Shown here: positions 28,559 through 36,827 of the stretch, piece by piece
Numbering within the stretch: the stretch's first letter is position 1
Layout: every line of letters starts with the position of its first letter
From: Dehalococcoidales bacterium
Lineage (GTDB): Bacteria; Chloroflexota; Dehalococcoidia; Dehalococcoidales; UBA5760
Direction of reading: 5' to 3'
DNA: 38,739 nt
NCBI GenBank assembly: GCA_028716225.1
Contig: JAQUQE010000015.1
Coordinates: 1-38,739, forward strand
Notes under the pieces: generated by a model
Seen by the model: the letters and a program-made list of their open reading frames with translations, nothing else
Database searches by the model: none
What the model was told of the DNA's origin: nothing
Position numbers and translations under genes: made by a program

Positions 28559-29020
28559 TCAGAATTTCGTTATTGAACTCGCCTGTGCGCTGCCCCCCGA
28601 AAAATCCAACAGCAGCCTTGAGTTTTCCGTGTACCTTACGTATACGTCCCCGTCTCCCACTATAGGAACCACTCGTTCCTTGACTACTACCTTCTTCATC
28701 GCCAGCACACCCTTTATCTTTTCCATACAGGTCACACCATCCGAGCACTGTCGGTTGCAAACCCCCAAAGACCGGCCCCCAATCGCCAGCGTCGCATCCG
28801 AAGACTTCCCACAGATCAAGCAGAAAGCGTGCAAATACCCTTCCATTGGCCCCTTGTATTGAGGGAAAGCCCTACCCATTGCAGGACCACCGCAGTCCTT
28901 CCCGCAAGAAACCATGCCCCCTCCTGGCCTGTCTAGCGCATCGTGGTAATGCTCACACCATGCACATACAGCATTCAATCCAGTATCAATCAAGCGTTCA
29001 GCCATTTCAGCAGTAATCAT
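28559..29020 (-). CDS. Cys-rich, probably zinc-binding protein, 153 aa
   Basis: The first ~100 residues carry several Cys pairs: 'CAWCEHYHDALDRPGGG', 'SCGKDCGGPAMGRAFPQYKG', 'HAFCLICGKSSD' and 'CNRQCSDGVTC'. These suggest two zinc sites. The C-terminal ~45 residues are beta-like ('VVVKERVVPIVGDGDVYVRY'). GGAGG lies six bases before ATG 29020. The 'FPQYKGP' block looks conserved and specific, but I cannot name the family. Confidence 0.72.
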   Translation of the reverse strand: MITAEMAERLIDTGLNAVCAWCEHYHDALDRPGGGMVSCGKDCGGPAMGRAFPQYKGPMEGYLHAFCLICGKSSDATLAIGGRSLGVCNRQCSDGVTCMEKIKGVLAMKKVVVKERVVPIVGDGDVYVRYTENSRLLLDFSGGSAQASSITKF

Positions 29021-29021
29021 C

Positions 29022-29609
29022 CTACGCCTCCAATTTCCGCTCGGGCACGAATTGACTTCTGCGCTTCAGCTCGAACCGGTAACCAATAGTCACCGGCGTA
29101 CCCAGAACATTCCCGCTGGCACCAACACGAACCACATCCCACCATTCGCCAAAAACATATACCACGTCCCCTTCCTTCGGAACGCGATTGTTCATGCAAA
29201 CCAACCCAGATTCAGCAATCGCGCATACCCAATGAGTCTTGGACATGCTCATGATCGCATCGTACTCGACGACTTTCCCTTCGGAACGCACCGACGGCGT
29301 TCGATTATCTGCCTCCACGTATTCGACAGCACAAAGAACGTTCAGCGGAGAATCGCCACTTGCAATATCCGGGCAAAAATTCCAGGACATCTTATGCGTT
29401 TGCGGTGTCCCCCGTGGCGACCTGGGATTCGTCCCTCCATACAAAGGATCGTTATCCGGCTCACCATACAAAGCGTCCACATTTTTGCCGCGATTTAGTG
29501 AGTAATATTCCGCTGTCGTCCCAGACAGCTCTATCCGTTCAGCATCTTGCGCTGCTAGATATTCGGCGTCCTGAGCCCCGTAGATATTGCCCCGGCCTTT
29601 GCACCCCAT
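29022..29609 (-). CDS. Putative neck or head-completion protein, 195 aa
   Basis: Begins MGCKGRGNIYGAQDAEYLAA. Contains 'EYYSLNRGKNVDALYGEPDN', then a C-terminal beta module 'EGDVVYVFGEWWDVVRVGAS', ending 'RRSQFVPERKLEA'. This organisation resembles T4 gp14-type or head-closure proteins that act downstream of the capsid gene. Function inferred from pattern and position between head and tail genes. GGAGGG precedes ATG 29609. Confidence 0.6.
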   Translation of the reverse strand: MGCKGRGNIYGAQDAEYLAAQDAERIELSGTTAEYYSLNRGKNVDALYGEPDNDPLYGGTNPRSPRGTPQTHKMSWNFCPDIASGDSPLNVLCAVEYVEADNRTPSVRSEGKVVEYDAIMSMSKTHWVCAIAESGLVCMNNRVPKEGDVVYVFGEWWDVVRVGASGNVLGTPVTIGYRFELKRRSQFVPERKLEA

Positions 29610-29629
29610 CTATCCCTCCGGTGGAAAGG

Positions 29630-30496
29630 TCAGACGCTATATTTACGCCGCAACTCCATCAAGGTCGACATGTCAAAGACGGACTCTTCCTTGCCCGCGA
29701 TTTTGTTACGCATTGCCTCGGCAAGCGCCCTTCCGAGCGGCAGGTCAAGCCCTTCCAGTTCCGATCCGTCCCAGCACCGTCTGTTGTCACCCGCTTCTCG
29801 AGCCGCGCGTCCGCACGGATGGCTGGTAGAGCCGTATTTCCCTAAAATACCTTTGCCATCTGCCGTCTTTCCCTTGCCCGTGAATTTAAGCTTTGTCTTC
29901 GCTATCGCCCAGGAACCGCCCTTTTGGCCAGCAGCTTTTTTCACGCCAGCAAACTTTCCGTCCTTGTCATGAAACGGATTGCCCATGCCGGGTTTGCGTT
30001 TCGGAGCCCCCGCCACCTTGTTGTACGTTTCTGACAGCGACTTCGATAGATTGACGACCAGCGCCTCGAACGCCTCTTCGTCTTCCTCGTCTTCGAGAAC
30101 CAACTGATCCTCGTATACGAGGAGCGCCGCCTCTATGATCTCCGGCTTGGTCACGATGACATGCGGCATGAACGCCACCGAGTGCTGTCCCTCGATGTCC
30201 CGCAGCACCACCTCGCCGGGTTCGAGCAGCTTGGATTCGACGAAGAAGTAGTACATGTCCTCGGCATCTTCGTAATCCTCGAACCTGAAAATCAGTTCAG
30301 AATCGCTGTCCTTGCCCTGTATCGGCACCAAGGGATGACCGATATACTGGTTGTTGTAGGAAGAGACCGAATCTTGAACGCGCTCATCGATCCGCTTCAT
30401 GGCCTCCCGATAGTCGCGCACACCAATCGCCTTGCGATCCCCCTCGCTCAGAATCTCTTCCGTCTGTTGTTTGAATTTCTCAATGAGTTCTCTCAT
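29630..30496 (-). CDS. Unknown protein with KDGKFAG and GRAARxxG motifs, 288 aa
   Basis: An N-terminal helical, acidic part ('FEDYEDAEDMYYFFVESKLL', 'VLEDEEDEEAFEALVVNLSK') precedes a basic Gly/Lys-rich region: 'GMGNPFHDKDGKFAG', 'GSWAIAKTKLKFTGKGKTA', 'HPCGRAAREAGDNRRCWDGS'. The HDKDGKFAG / GRAAR-C pattern recalls short motifs repeated in phage structural proteins. GGAGGT precedes ATG 30496. Possibly a virion DNA-associated protein (inference). Confidence 0.66.
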   Translation of the reverse strand: MRELIEKFKQQTEEILSEGDRKAIGVRDYREAMKRIDERVQDSVSSYNNQYIGHPLVPIQGKDSDSELIFRFEDYEDAEDMYYFFVESKLLEPGEVVLRDIEGQHSVAFMPHVIVTKPEIIEAALLVYEDQLVLEDEEDEEAFEALVVNLSKSLSETYNKVAGAPKRKPGMGNPFHDKDGKFAGVKKAAGQKGGSWAIAKTKLKFTGKGKTADGKGILGKYGSTSHPCGRAAREAGDNRRCWDGSELEGLDLPLGRALAEAMRNKIAGKEESVFDMSTLMELRRKYSV

Positions 30497-30510
30497 CTTT
30501 TTACCTCCAG

Positions 30511-31137
30511 TTACCCGGTCATTATACTCGTAGGATGGTATGATTTTCCAAAAAGAGCCGACTCTTCAGTCCATCCTCTTGCCAGTCTACTATAGACCAT
30601 CTTATAATTTACACCAAGCTCTTCCACCCATTCAACAAGCGGTTTTGAAACCCCAGATATAGATATAATTCTGTTATTGCTTCTGTTTCTGTGCTGGACA
30701 ACCCATGTTGACCATTGACAATTTTCAGGACAATAATCACCATCGTTGTCTATTCTATCCAAAGTATGATTTCGACTCGGCCGCCTTCCCATGTCCTCAA
30801 AAAAGAAAGCAAAATCTTTCCACCGATCACATACCCCTATCCCTCTTCCTCCGTAGTGAATAAATTCAGGATGAGTAGGATATAAACATCTATATTTCAT
30901 ATTTTGCCAAATTTTGTATTCACTAGAACCACTCATGCCATGTGTAATTCTTCCTTTTCTATGTAAACATCCACAGCTTTTAGTGCATCCGTTTCTTAGG
31001 TTTTTTAATGATACAATTTTGGTATTCCCACAATCGCACTTGCAATACATCATTCTAAGACCATTGAGGTTTTCTGAATCTTGAATTACAACAAGATTTC
31101 CATAGCGATCCCCTCTTTTTACAATTAATCTAGTCAT
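30511..31137 (-). CDS. HNH homing endonuclease, full-length
   Basis: A 208-residue, AT-rich gene. N-terminal zinc ribbon 'CKCDCGNTKIVSLKNLRNGC' with a second pair 'SCGCLHR', then 'HGMSGSSEYKIWQNMKYRC', the HNH core 'YGGRGIGVCDRWKDF' and 'TLDRIDNDGDYCPENCQWST', then DNA-binding repeats ('LVEWVEELGVNYKMVYSRL'). The final residues HPTSIMTG are not part of the endonuclease family and resemble the HPTGILTG end of the upstream gene. ATG 31137 overlaps the neck-gene stop. The gene probably spreads by homing into the neck locus. Confidence 0.88.
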   Translation of the reverse strand: MTRLIVKRGDRYGNLVVIQDSENLNGLRMMYCKCDCGNTKIVSLKNLRNGCTKSCGCLHRKGRITHGMSGSSEYKIWQNMKYRCLYPTHPEFIHYGGRGIGVCDRWKDFAFFFEDMGRRPSRNHTLDRIDNDGDYCPENCQWSTWVVQHRNRSNNRIISISGVSKPLVEWVEELGVNYKMVYSRLARGWTEESALFGKSYHPTSIMTG

Positions 31138-31883
31138 CCTGTTAGAATTCCTGTCGGATGCGACATCTGGCGAACCTTTTCCTCGATGTTTAGCTCAATC
31201 GTTTCGGCATTAGCGTACATGGTATCGCCGTCCATCGAGAACGCCCCCGTCGCACTTGGTTTCTCAGGAAACTTCATCCTTATATTCGCCAGCGTTTTCA
31301 TTGCTTTCGCCAATGCGTATTGCCGAAACAAATTCCATTCGTAAGGCCGCAGGTAGTGGTAGTCGAAACATCTTGACATATAAACAACCATGACCCGCCT
31401 GGTATCGCTGTTCAACGGCGACAGGATCAACATCTGCCTCGAATGGTCCCACTCCCAATCCTTGTCTGCGCTTACTATAGCCTTGGCCGATTCTCGGTAC
31501 ATCATGTACTGGACAATACCGGAATACCCTCCGCGTCCCTCATACACGTACTGAAAAGGATTGATCTCCACATCGGCCCACCCAAACACATCGTGCAAAC
31601 CATCGCCCTGGGAATCAAAATATACATCTACCACGCTTCCAACATCAGGCCCAAGCAGATCCGCAGAATACTCAACGGTTCCAGGTTGCACCAAAAGCTC
31701 CACGGATCGCACGCGACCCACCCACTGCATCCAATATTCTTGCGCTTCCGTGATTGCATCTTCTAGCTGATCGTCAGACAGCTCTACGCCAACAACATCG
31801 CAGCCAAGCTTACGCAAAAGCCACTCTTTTAGCTTCACCGTAGCTCGGTCGTCACGCCAATCTCTACCGCAATTCACCGGCAT
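31134..31883 (-). CDS. Putative neck protein, gp13-like, 249 aa
   Basis: A 249-residue protein with an N-terminal 'VKLKEWLLRKLGCDVVGVEL', 'DDQLEDAITEAQEYWMQWVG', a beta centre and a C-terminal 'FRQYALAKAMKTLANIRMKF', then 'ATGAFSMDGDTMYANAETIE'. This YALAKA-K-LA-IR plan is typical of T4-like neck or connector proteins. The end 'SHPTGILTG' is repeated at the end of the HNH gene, suggesting the 3' end was rebuilt when the endonuclease gene inserted. GAGG precedes ATG 31883. Confidence 0.68.
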   Translation of the reverse strand: MPVNCGRDWRDDRATVKLKEWLLRKLGCDVVGVELSDDQLEDAITEAQEYWMQWVGRVRSVELLVQPGTVEYSADLLGPDVGSVVDVYFDSQGDGLHDVFGWADVEINPFQYVYEGRGGYSGIVQYMMYRESAKAIVSADKDWEWDHSRQMLILSPLNSDTRRVMVVYMSRCFDYHYLRPYEWNLFRQYALAKAMKTLANIRMKFPEKPSATGAFSMDGDTMYANAETIELNIEEKVRQMSHPTGILTG

Positions 31884-31894
31884 ATATGCCTCAC

Positions 31895-32203
31895 TTAGAA
31901 GACGTTACTGAAAGCCTCGTACTCTTCCGGGCTCAATTTGTTCTGAGCCTCTTTCCGAATAACCCCGGACATCTCGCGCCGGAATTCAATCAGACCAACA
32001 GACATGCCACCAAGCAGCATATGGATTTTGCTCACATGTTCCATAGCCTGAGCAATCTTCTTCAACCCAACCAGCTTTGCCGCCTCGATGACGAACCCAT
32101 TGTGATCGTTCCTATCTTCCATGTCAGACATTTTGTCCAACGTTTTCAGAAATTCTTTGTCAACAGCACCAGTGCCTTGTAGTCGCTCAATTATTTTTTT
32201 CAT
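31895..32203 (-). CDS. Helical unknown protein, 102 aa
   Basis: Begins MKKIIERLQGTGAVDKEFLK. All-helical, with a hydrophobic 'KIHMLLGGMSVGLIEF' face and a C-terminal 'NKLSPEEYEAFSNVF'. ATG 32203 overlaps the stop of the upstream gene (ATGA). Small helical genes here often encode head-tail joining or packaging adaptors, but no family is recognised. Confidence 0.68.
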   Translation of the reverse strand: MKKIIERLQGTGAVDKEFLKTLDKMSDMEDRNDHNGFVIEAAKLVGLKKIAQAMEHVSKIHMLLGGMSVGLIEFRREMSGVIRKEAQNKLSPEEYEAFSNVF

Positions 32204-32826
32204 GACCCCGCCTTTTTTAGAGATTTACCGGCGAGTATCCGGTAAATAGCCCTTTGTATTCTGGCAGCCGCAACGTAAACCTCTGTATCCTTAACGTTGA
32301 CCCTCTTCAACGCCTTGACCACGGAATCACCTATCTCAGACATAACACTATTGAGCTGTTCGGAATCCATCTGTGTTGTCGCCACAACCGCCTTCCTTAT
32401 TTCGCCTGGCAATTTGTCGACATCCACCGAGGAATCAGGATTGGCCAACGGCATTTTCTCGACAGGATTCTCCGATTCATCATCTTCCTTTTCGTCATCG
32501 TCCCTATTGTCTAGCTTCTCCGCCTCAAACATTGGAACAGCCTCTCCGAGAGACTTTAGCTTTGAAGCTACGCGGTCATCCGGCCCCGAAAGAATTGCAT
32601 CCGCAGCTACAATCGTCGGGGTTTCGACTAAAGGAACAAACAAATGGAGATCGCCTCGATAAAAAGCCCCGTTATTGAGAGACAGACCAAACGGAGAAGT
32701 AGCCACGACCTCCCCTGTAGCCACCGGCGATCCCATGAGCGTCACTACGTCGATCATCTCTCCGATACCTATTGCACCGAAATCGACCGCGCCATCCAGA
32801 CGCCCCTCATGCAACACCCTCGACAT
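32200..32826 (-). CDS. Unknown capsid-region protein with acidic linker, 208 aa
   Basis: The N-terminal ~75 residues form a beta module ('GSPVATGEVVATSPFGLSLN', then 'FYRGDLHLFVPL'). A central Asp/Glu linker ('DNRDDDEKEDDESENPVEKM') leads to a helical C-terminal half ('LNSVMSEIGDSVVKALKRVN'). Two domains joined by a disordered tether. The function is not known. It lies two genes after the capsid gene, suggesting a decoration or joining protein. Confidence 0.7.
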   Translation of the reverse strand: MSRVLHEGRLDGAVDFGAIGIGEMIDVVTLMGSPVATGEVVATSPFGLSLNNGAFYRGDLHLFVPLVETPTIVAADAILSGPDDRVASKLKSLGEAVPMFEAEKLDNRDDDEKEDDESENPVEKMPLANPDSSVDVDKLPGEIRKAVVATTQMDSEQLNSVMSEIGDSVVKALKRVNVKDTEVYVAAARIQRAIYRILAGKSLKKAGS

Positions 32827-32835
32827 CTCGGCCCC

Positions 32836-33222
32836 CTATCTGTTTTTCTTCTTTGCCTTCGGCGAGCCCTTGTCCTTTTTATGACCTGGCTCTGGTTTCA
32901 GACTAACCGTGTCATCTTCGTCTGGGATATCTTCCTCGACAACTTCCGGTTTTTCCGTTTCCATCTCGTTAGGCACTTCCGGCTCGCCTGTCGGGACAGA
33001 TACTGGCGGCTCTACGACAGGAACTTTCTTGGCCTCGGACTTCGGCTCTGGAAACACGTCGATCATTGCTGACCACGCACTCAGATCCAGATCCGTATCC
33101 ACGACCTTGCCCGGCTCCATGACGACATCCTCCATCGTTGTTATCACGGCACCATTGACAACCTTAACCCTCGTGCCTACGAACGCCTGTTTCTTCTGCC
33201 CACGCTTCAAGATGTATTTCAT
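32836..33222 (-). CDS. Beta-domain protein with acidic Pro/Glu tail, 128 aa
   Basis: The start ATG 33222 (MKYILKRGQKKQAFVGTRVK) has GAGGAGAAG upstream; the longer frame reads into a terminator hairpin and is rejected. A ~50-residue beta N-terminus is followed by low-complexity acidic linkers ('VPNEMETEKPEVVEEDIPDE') and a Lys-rich end. The plan parallels the gene at 23383-23838. It is the first gene after the capsid terminator, so it is probably expressed at a lower level than capsid. Confidence 0.7.
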   Translation of the reverse strand: MKYILKRGQKKQAFVGTRVKVVNGAVITTMEDVVMEPGKVVDTDLDLSAWSAMIDVFPEPKSEAKKVPVVEPPVSVPTGEPEVPNEMETEKPEVVEEDIPDEDDTVSLKPEPGHKKDKGSPKAKKKNR

Positions 33223-33234
33223 TTTCTTCTCCTC

Positions 33235-33271
33235 AAAAAAAAGGGGCCGGGCCGATACCGACCCAGCCCCT
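33235..33271 (-). terminator. Strong intrinsic terminator after the capsid gene
   Basis: On the minus strand AGGGGCTGGGTCG pairs with CGGCCCGGCCCCT (13 pairs, two of them G-U) around a GTAT loop and is followed by eight T residues (33242-33235). It lies in the 75-bp gap between the capsid stop and the ribosome site of the next gene, so it should lower transcription downstream of the most abundant virion gene. Confidence 0.92.
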
Positions 33272-33297
33272 CTGGTCAACAAGCTACCAACCCGCTA

Positions 33298-34911
33298 CTA
33301 CGGGGTAGTGACTACCGTCGGCAGACCGCTGACAGTGATCACGCCGTAGTATTCGGCCCGCAGCATCTTCGTCGCGTACCGCGTCCGCACGCCCTTGCGG
33401 AACGTGAAGTCGTCGGGGTCCATGAACGTCGGAGTGACCTGGAGCGGCACGTAAGGTGCGTACACATACCCGGCATCGAGGAAGTTGCGTCCCTTCAGAC
33501 CGACGAGAACCTTGGTCTCATCCATGAACGGGTCCACGTAGACCGCCCACTTGCGGAGCAACGTTCCAACCCTGCTGATGCCGTAGTCCGCCGTGAGTGG
33601 ACCGTAGGCCGTCGGCTGGATGTTCTGTTCGATAGCCGCGTAGTCACCGTGCGTCGAAAGCTGATCGAGGAGTGACTGAACGGCCGGTCCGCACACGATG
33701 AAGTTCGCCGGTGCGCGTCCCGAAGTCTTGTGGATACGGGCCGACATCGCGGAAATCTTCGTGAGCAGGTTGCGGATCGTCTCGATCTCGCCCGGAATCG
33801 TCGCCGAATAGGTATACGTCGCGGTGTGCTGGGCACCCTGGATCAGGTCATCGATGATCTCGCGGTCCACCTCGAGCATGACCTCGTTGGAGAATGTGGA
33901 TACGATCTCGGTCTCGACTTCCATGCCATGCAGCGCCCGCATGTCGTCCACTGCTTCGACCGTCCATCTGGCTTTCAGCTTGCGGCTCTCGGCCTGCACG
34001 GTATGCAGCGAAATGTCCAAGGACACGCTGGGGATCTTCGCTCCACTCGTCTGGTACACCAACTCCCAGTTCACGTAGTATTGGAGGTAAACGACCGTGT
34101 TGCTCGCGAAGTTGGACGCCGTTCCGCCGGTTCCCTTCGGTGTGATCGCCCAGTTTCCGTTGGTGATGCTGAAGGTTCCCACGTCGTTGCTGTTCGCGTC
34201 GTCGATGAAGTGACCGGCGTTGTTCATGGTCGCCACAACCTCGAGCGGAGCAAGCGCGTTATCCGCGTCGAGAATCCGGTAGAACGCCTTCACCGTGAAC
34301 GTCCGCTGTCCGAGCGTCCCGTTGTCGCGGATCGGGGACCACTCTGCCGTGTCGCAGTTTGCAGACCCCTGGTTCAGCGTCGCAGTCGCCACGCCCGTGT
34401 TCGTGCACACGGCGTCGTAGTCGATGAACTCGGAGCTGTAGTAGCGTGCGAAGTTCGGCTGCATACCGTCGCCCGCGTTCAGCTTGCCGCTGTACGACAT
34501 GTCCGTAGGAACGCCTGTCAGACCGTTCGGCGTGACCTTCGAGCCCTTCTCGTCGGTGTATTTCTTCTCGTAGTAGAAGATACCGGATACCGGCGACGGC
34601 ATCGGCTGGACGGACACGATTTGATTGGCGATCAGGTTCGGCCACACCCGGCGAAGGATCGGGAAAACGTACTTGGTGAAGTACCCCGTGTTTGTCGAGA
34701 GCGTATCCTCGTTCAAGGACTTGAGATGGTCCATCTGGTTCTCCAAGAGAACCGCCGTCACCTTCTTGATGTACGGCAACTGGATGGGGTCCGTGTTGTC
34801 GGTTTTCTCCAGCAGTTTTGCCCACTTCTTGATGCAAGCATTCGCGTAACCCGCGTCGTGGAGACTCCGGGGTCCAGCCTGCTCAATGATTTGTCTCGCT
34901 TCTGACTTCAT
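33298..34911 (-). CDS. Major capsid protein, gp23-like
   Basis: A 537-residue protein. 'YFTKYVFPILRRVWPNLIAN', 'QPMPSPVSGIFYYEKKYTD', 'HGMEVETEIVSTFSNEVMLE' and the C-terminal 'YVYAPYVPLQVTPTFMDP' match the T4 gp23-type HK97-fold capsid family. An insertion-like region near residues 160-290 is Thr/Asn-rich and may form a surface domain. The N-terminal ~65 residues may be removed by the prohead protease encoded just upstream (known for T4). TAGGAG precedes ATG 34911, and a strong terminator follows. Confidence 0.95.
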   Translation of the reverse strand: MKSEARQIIEQAGPRSLHDAGYANACIKKWAKLLEKTDNTDPIQLPYIKKVTAVLLENQMDHLKSLNEDTLSTNTGYFTKYVFPILRRVWPNLIANQIVSVQPMPSPVSGIFYYEKKYTDEKGSKVTPNGLTGVPTDMSYSGKLNAGDGMQPNFARYYSSEFIDYDAVCTNTGVATATLNQGSANCDTAEWSPIRDNGTLGQRTFTVKAFYRILDADNALAPLEVVATMNNAGHFIDDANSNDVGTFSITNGNWAITPKGTGGTASNFASNTVVYLQYYVNWELVYQTSGAKIPSVSLDISLHTVQAESRKLKARWTVEAVDDMRALHGMEVETEIVSTFSNEVMLEVDREIIDDLIQGAQHTATYTYSATIPGEIETIRNLLTKISAMSARIHKTSGRAPANFIVCGPAVQSLLDQLSTHGDYAAIEQNIQPTAYGPLTADYGISRVGTLLRKWAVYVDPFMDETKVLVGLKGRNFLDAGYVYAPYVPLQVTPTFMDPDDFTFRKGVRTRYATKMLRAEYYGVITVSGLPTVVTTP

Positions 34912-34937
34912 AGTCTGGCTCCTATAGAAAGTTGTTT

Positions 34938-36590
34938 TCAGTCAATGGATGGCTGAATCCCCGCCAATACCGAAAGCTCATCCATGTCTTGTCCAAGCTC
35001 ATTGATTCGCTTTCGATTGTGACGCTCTTCACCCTCCTCTTCCAACCGCATCCTCGAACCGGTCTTTCCCTTTTTGACCCTATCGAGCATTTGATTGAGA
35101 GATTCGTCTGCCATCCGCCTTACCCCGCGCTTTTCCACCAACTCATCAACGACTGAACGGTCTTGGACATTTTCCATCAATCCAAGCAACTCTCTACCAT
35201 TTGGCAACCCAGCAACCTTTTCGAGCTTGTAGGCTTGCAGCTTTGCTTCTTCAACTCTGCGATTGGAAGATTCCTGTATGGTCCGTATCCGCTCTTCGGC
35301 CTTTTCGGCCTTGGCTTGCGCCTCTTCAAGCAGATCCTCTACTTCAGCAATCTTCTCGTTCGCTTCCTTGACCTCGGCAATCCGCTGTTCGTCTATTCGC
35401 TCGGCCAGCTTTGAAGCTTTGAGCACTCTACCTTCCAACTCATCAACCTTGCTTTCAAGCAGGGCGATTTTACCTCGCAGTTCCGCGTTTTCTTCGCGTA
35501 CCCGCGCTTCATCCTTTGATACCACGTCGTCTGCAGCAGGAAGATCCTCTAGTATGGCATCCAACGCCACCTGGACATCTTTCACGTTCTCGAACGTCCG
35601 GTTGAGCATGAGTTTACGAATCGATTCCGCCATCGGATGTCCCGAAATGGCCCGCTCGATATGAAGACCATGCGCGGCCATCTTCGCCATAGACAACGCC
35701 TTATCTCGCTGCTCAACGGCCTCCGCCACTTCCAGCTCTTTTGCCTTCATGGCGTCACGTACCACTGCATCACTCAGATCCGTGCGATATTCGGAGACCA
35801 GATCGGCTATCGCCGCCAACACAGCCTTTGCACCGCCGATCTCGGGATCGCTACCGATCTCTTCACGGAGTTGTCTTTCGAGCCCTTCTCGCTGTTCTAC
35901 CAGTGCATCTTTCAACTTGCGCTCAAAGTTCTCGGACAGCTCCGCAACCACGGATTCCCTAAGTGCTTTGGCGTCCTTGTCATCCGCCGACTCCGTGAGT
36001 GCACCTTCGCCACCCTTCAAGGATTCGGCGATCTCTGGAAACTCATCCATGAACATCTTGGCGATTGAGGGATCATCCAAGTCCTCTGTGTAGATGGCTG
36101 GCACTGCCGACCTCACCGCCGGGTCCGCGACGAAATCGTAGGTTTTTAACGAAAAATCGTCCTGGACCACCTCAGCCTCGTTATTGCCGTCCCCCGGCGC
36201 AGTAGAGCCAAATCCTCGACTGGAAACGCCAACCTCTATACCCGCATCGATCAGGGCTTTCAGAATCTTGCCTTCCGGTGTGCCCAGTATTTCGGCTTCG
36301 CCAATCACAATGCCATCTTTGATTTTCAACGACGTTATCACATGACTCGCCCGCTTCAAGGAAGTTCGACCGTCTTGCGGGTGGTCTAACTCACCTAGCA
36401 CTCGGCGTCGTTTCATATCCGGTTCGAGCTTCTTTATTTCCCGAAGCATCAGCTTCTCCGGATACGTCCTGCCGTTGTCGGTCGGAGTACCTACCCGGCC
36501 GAATTCGCCTCGAGCTATGAGCTTGCCACCCGTGCCCTCAACCAGAGCCAGTTTCGACGGAATTGCCTCAACCAAAAGAGTTTTGCCCAT
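34938..36590 (-). CDS. Prohead protease fused to scaffold-like coiled coil
   Basis: A 550-residue protein from ATG 36590 (MGKTLLVEAIPSKLALVEGT), with GGGGAT upstream. Residues ~1-170 are a gp21-type protease: 'NGRTYP' (39-44), His70 in 'GELDHPQDGRTS', and Ser123/124 in 'EVGVSSRGFGS'. Residues ~240-550 are long charged coiled coils typical of prohead core proteins ('AELRGKIALLESKVDELEG'). Fusion of protease and scaffold in one chain differs from T4, where gp21 and gp22 are separate. It sits just before the capsid gene, as expected. Confidence 0.85.
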   Translation of the reverse strand: MGKTLLVEAIPSKLALVEGTGGKLIARGEFGRVGTPTDNGRTYPEKLMLREIKKLEPDMKRRRVLGELDHPQDGRTSLKRASHVITSLKIKDGIVIGEAEILGTPEGKILKALIDAGIEVGVSSRGFGSTAPGDGNNEAEVVQDDFSLKTYDFVADPAVRSAVPAIYTEDLDDPSIAKMFMDEFPEIAESLKGGEGALTESADDKDAKALRESVVAELSENFERKLKDALVEQREGLERQLREEIGSDPEIGGAKAVLAAIADLVSEYRTDLSDAVVRDAMKAKELEVAEAVEQRDKALSMAKMAAHGLHIERAISGHPMAESIRKLMLNRTFENVKDVQVALDAILEDLPAADDVVSKDEARVREENAELRGKIALLESKVDELEGRVLKASKLAERIDEQRIAEVKEANEKIAEVEDLLEEAQAKAEKAEERIRTIQESSNRRVEEAKLQAYKLEKVAGLPNGRELLGLMENVQDRSVVDELVEKRGVRRMADESLNQMLDRVKKGKTGSRMRLEEEGEERHNRKRINELGQDMDELSVLAGIQPSID

Positions 36591-36827
36591 CTTATCCCCA
36601 TTTTCTCCAGCTCTTGTGCCGGAGACCTGATTTTCGAGCAAGTGGGTTGCGGTCGAGCTTTCGGCTCGCTTCGGGACTGATTTTGCGATCCGTTTGGTTG
36701 CCATCCATTCGCGTATGTTTGCGTTGCGACTCAAAACCAACCAACTCCAATCTTCCCGAAGTGTACGCCGTTCTCCTCTTCCGCTTACCACTCGGCCTCG
36801 GGGCCGCCAGTTCCTCTGGCAAGCGGC
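36591..36827 (-). other. Gap between charged-repeat and protease genes
   Basis: 237 bp without a supported gene. It holds a GCCAG/CTGGC hairpin just after the upstream stop, with no T-run. A possible 38-codon frame (MDGNQTDRKISPEASRKLDR..., ending RKWG at 36592) stops two bases before the protease ATG. An in-frame upstream extension of the protease from ATG 36704 also exists. Neither has a ribosome site, so both are left unassigned. Confidence 0.4.
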
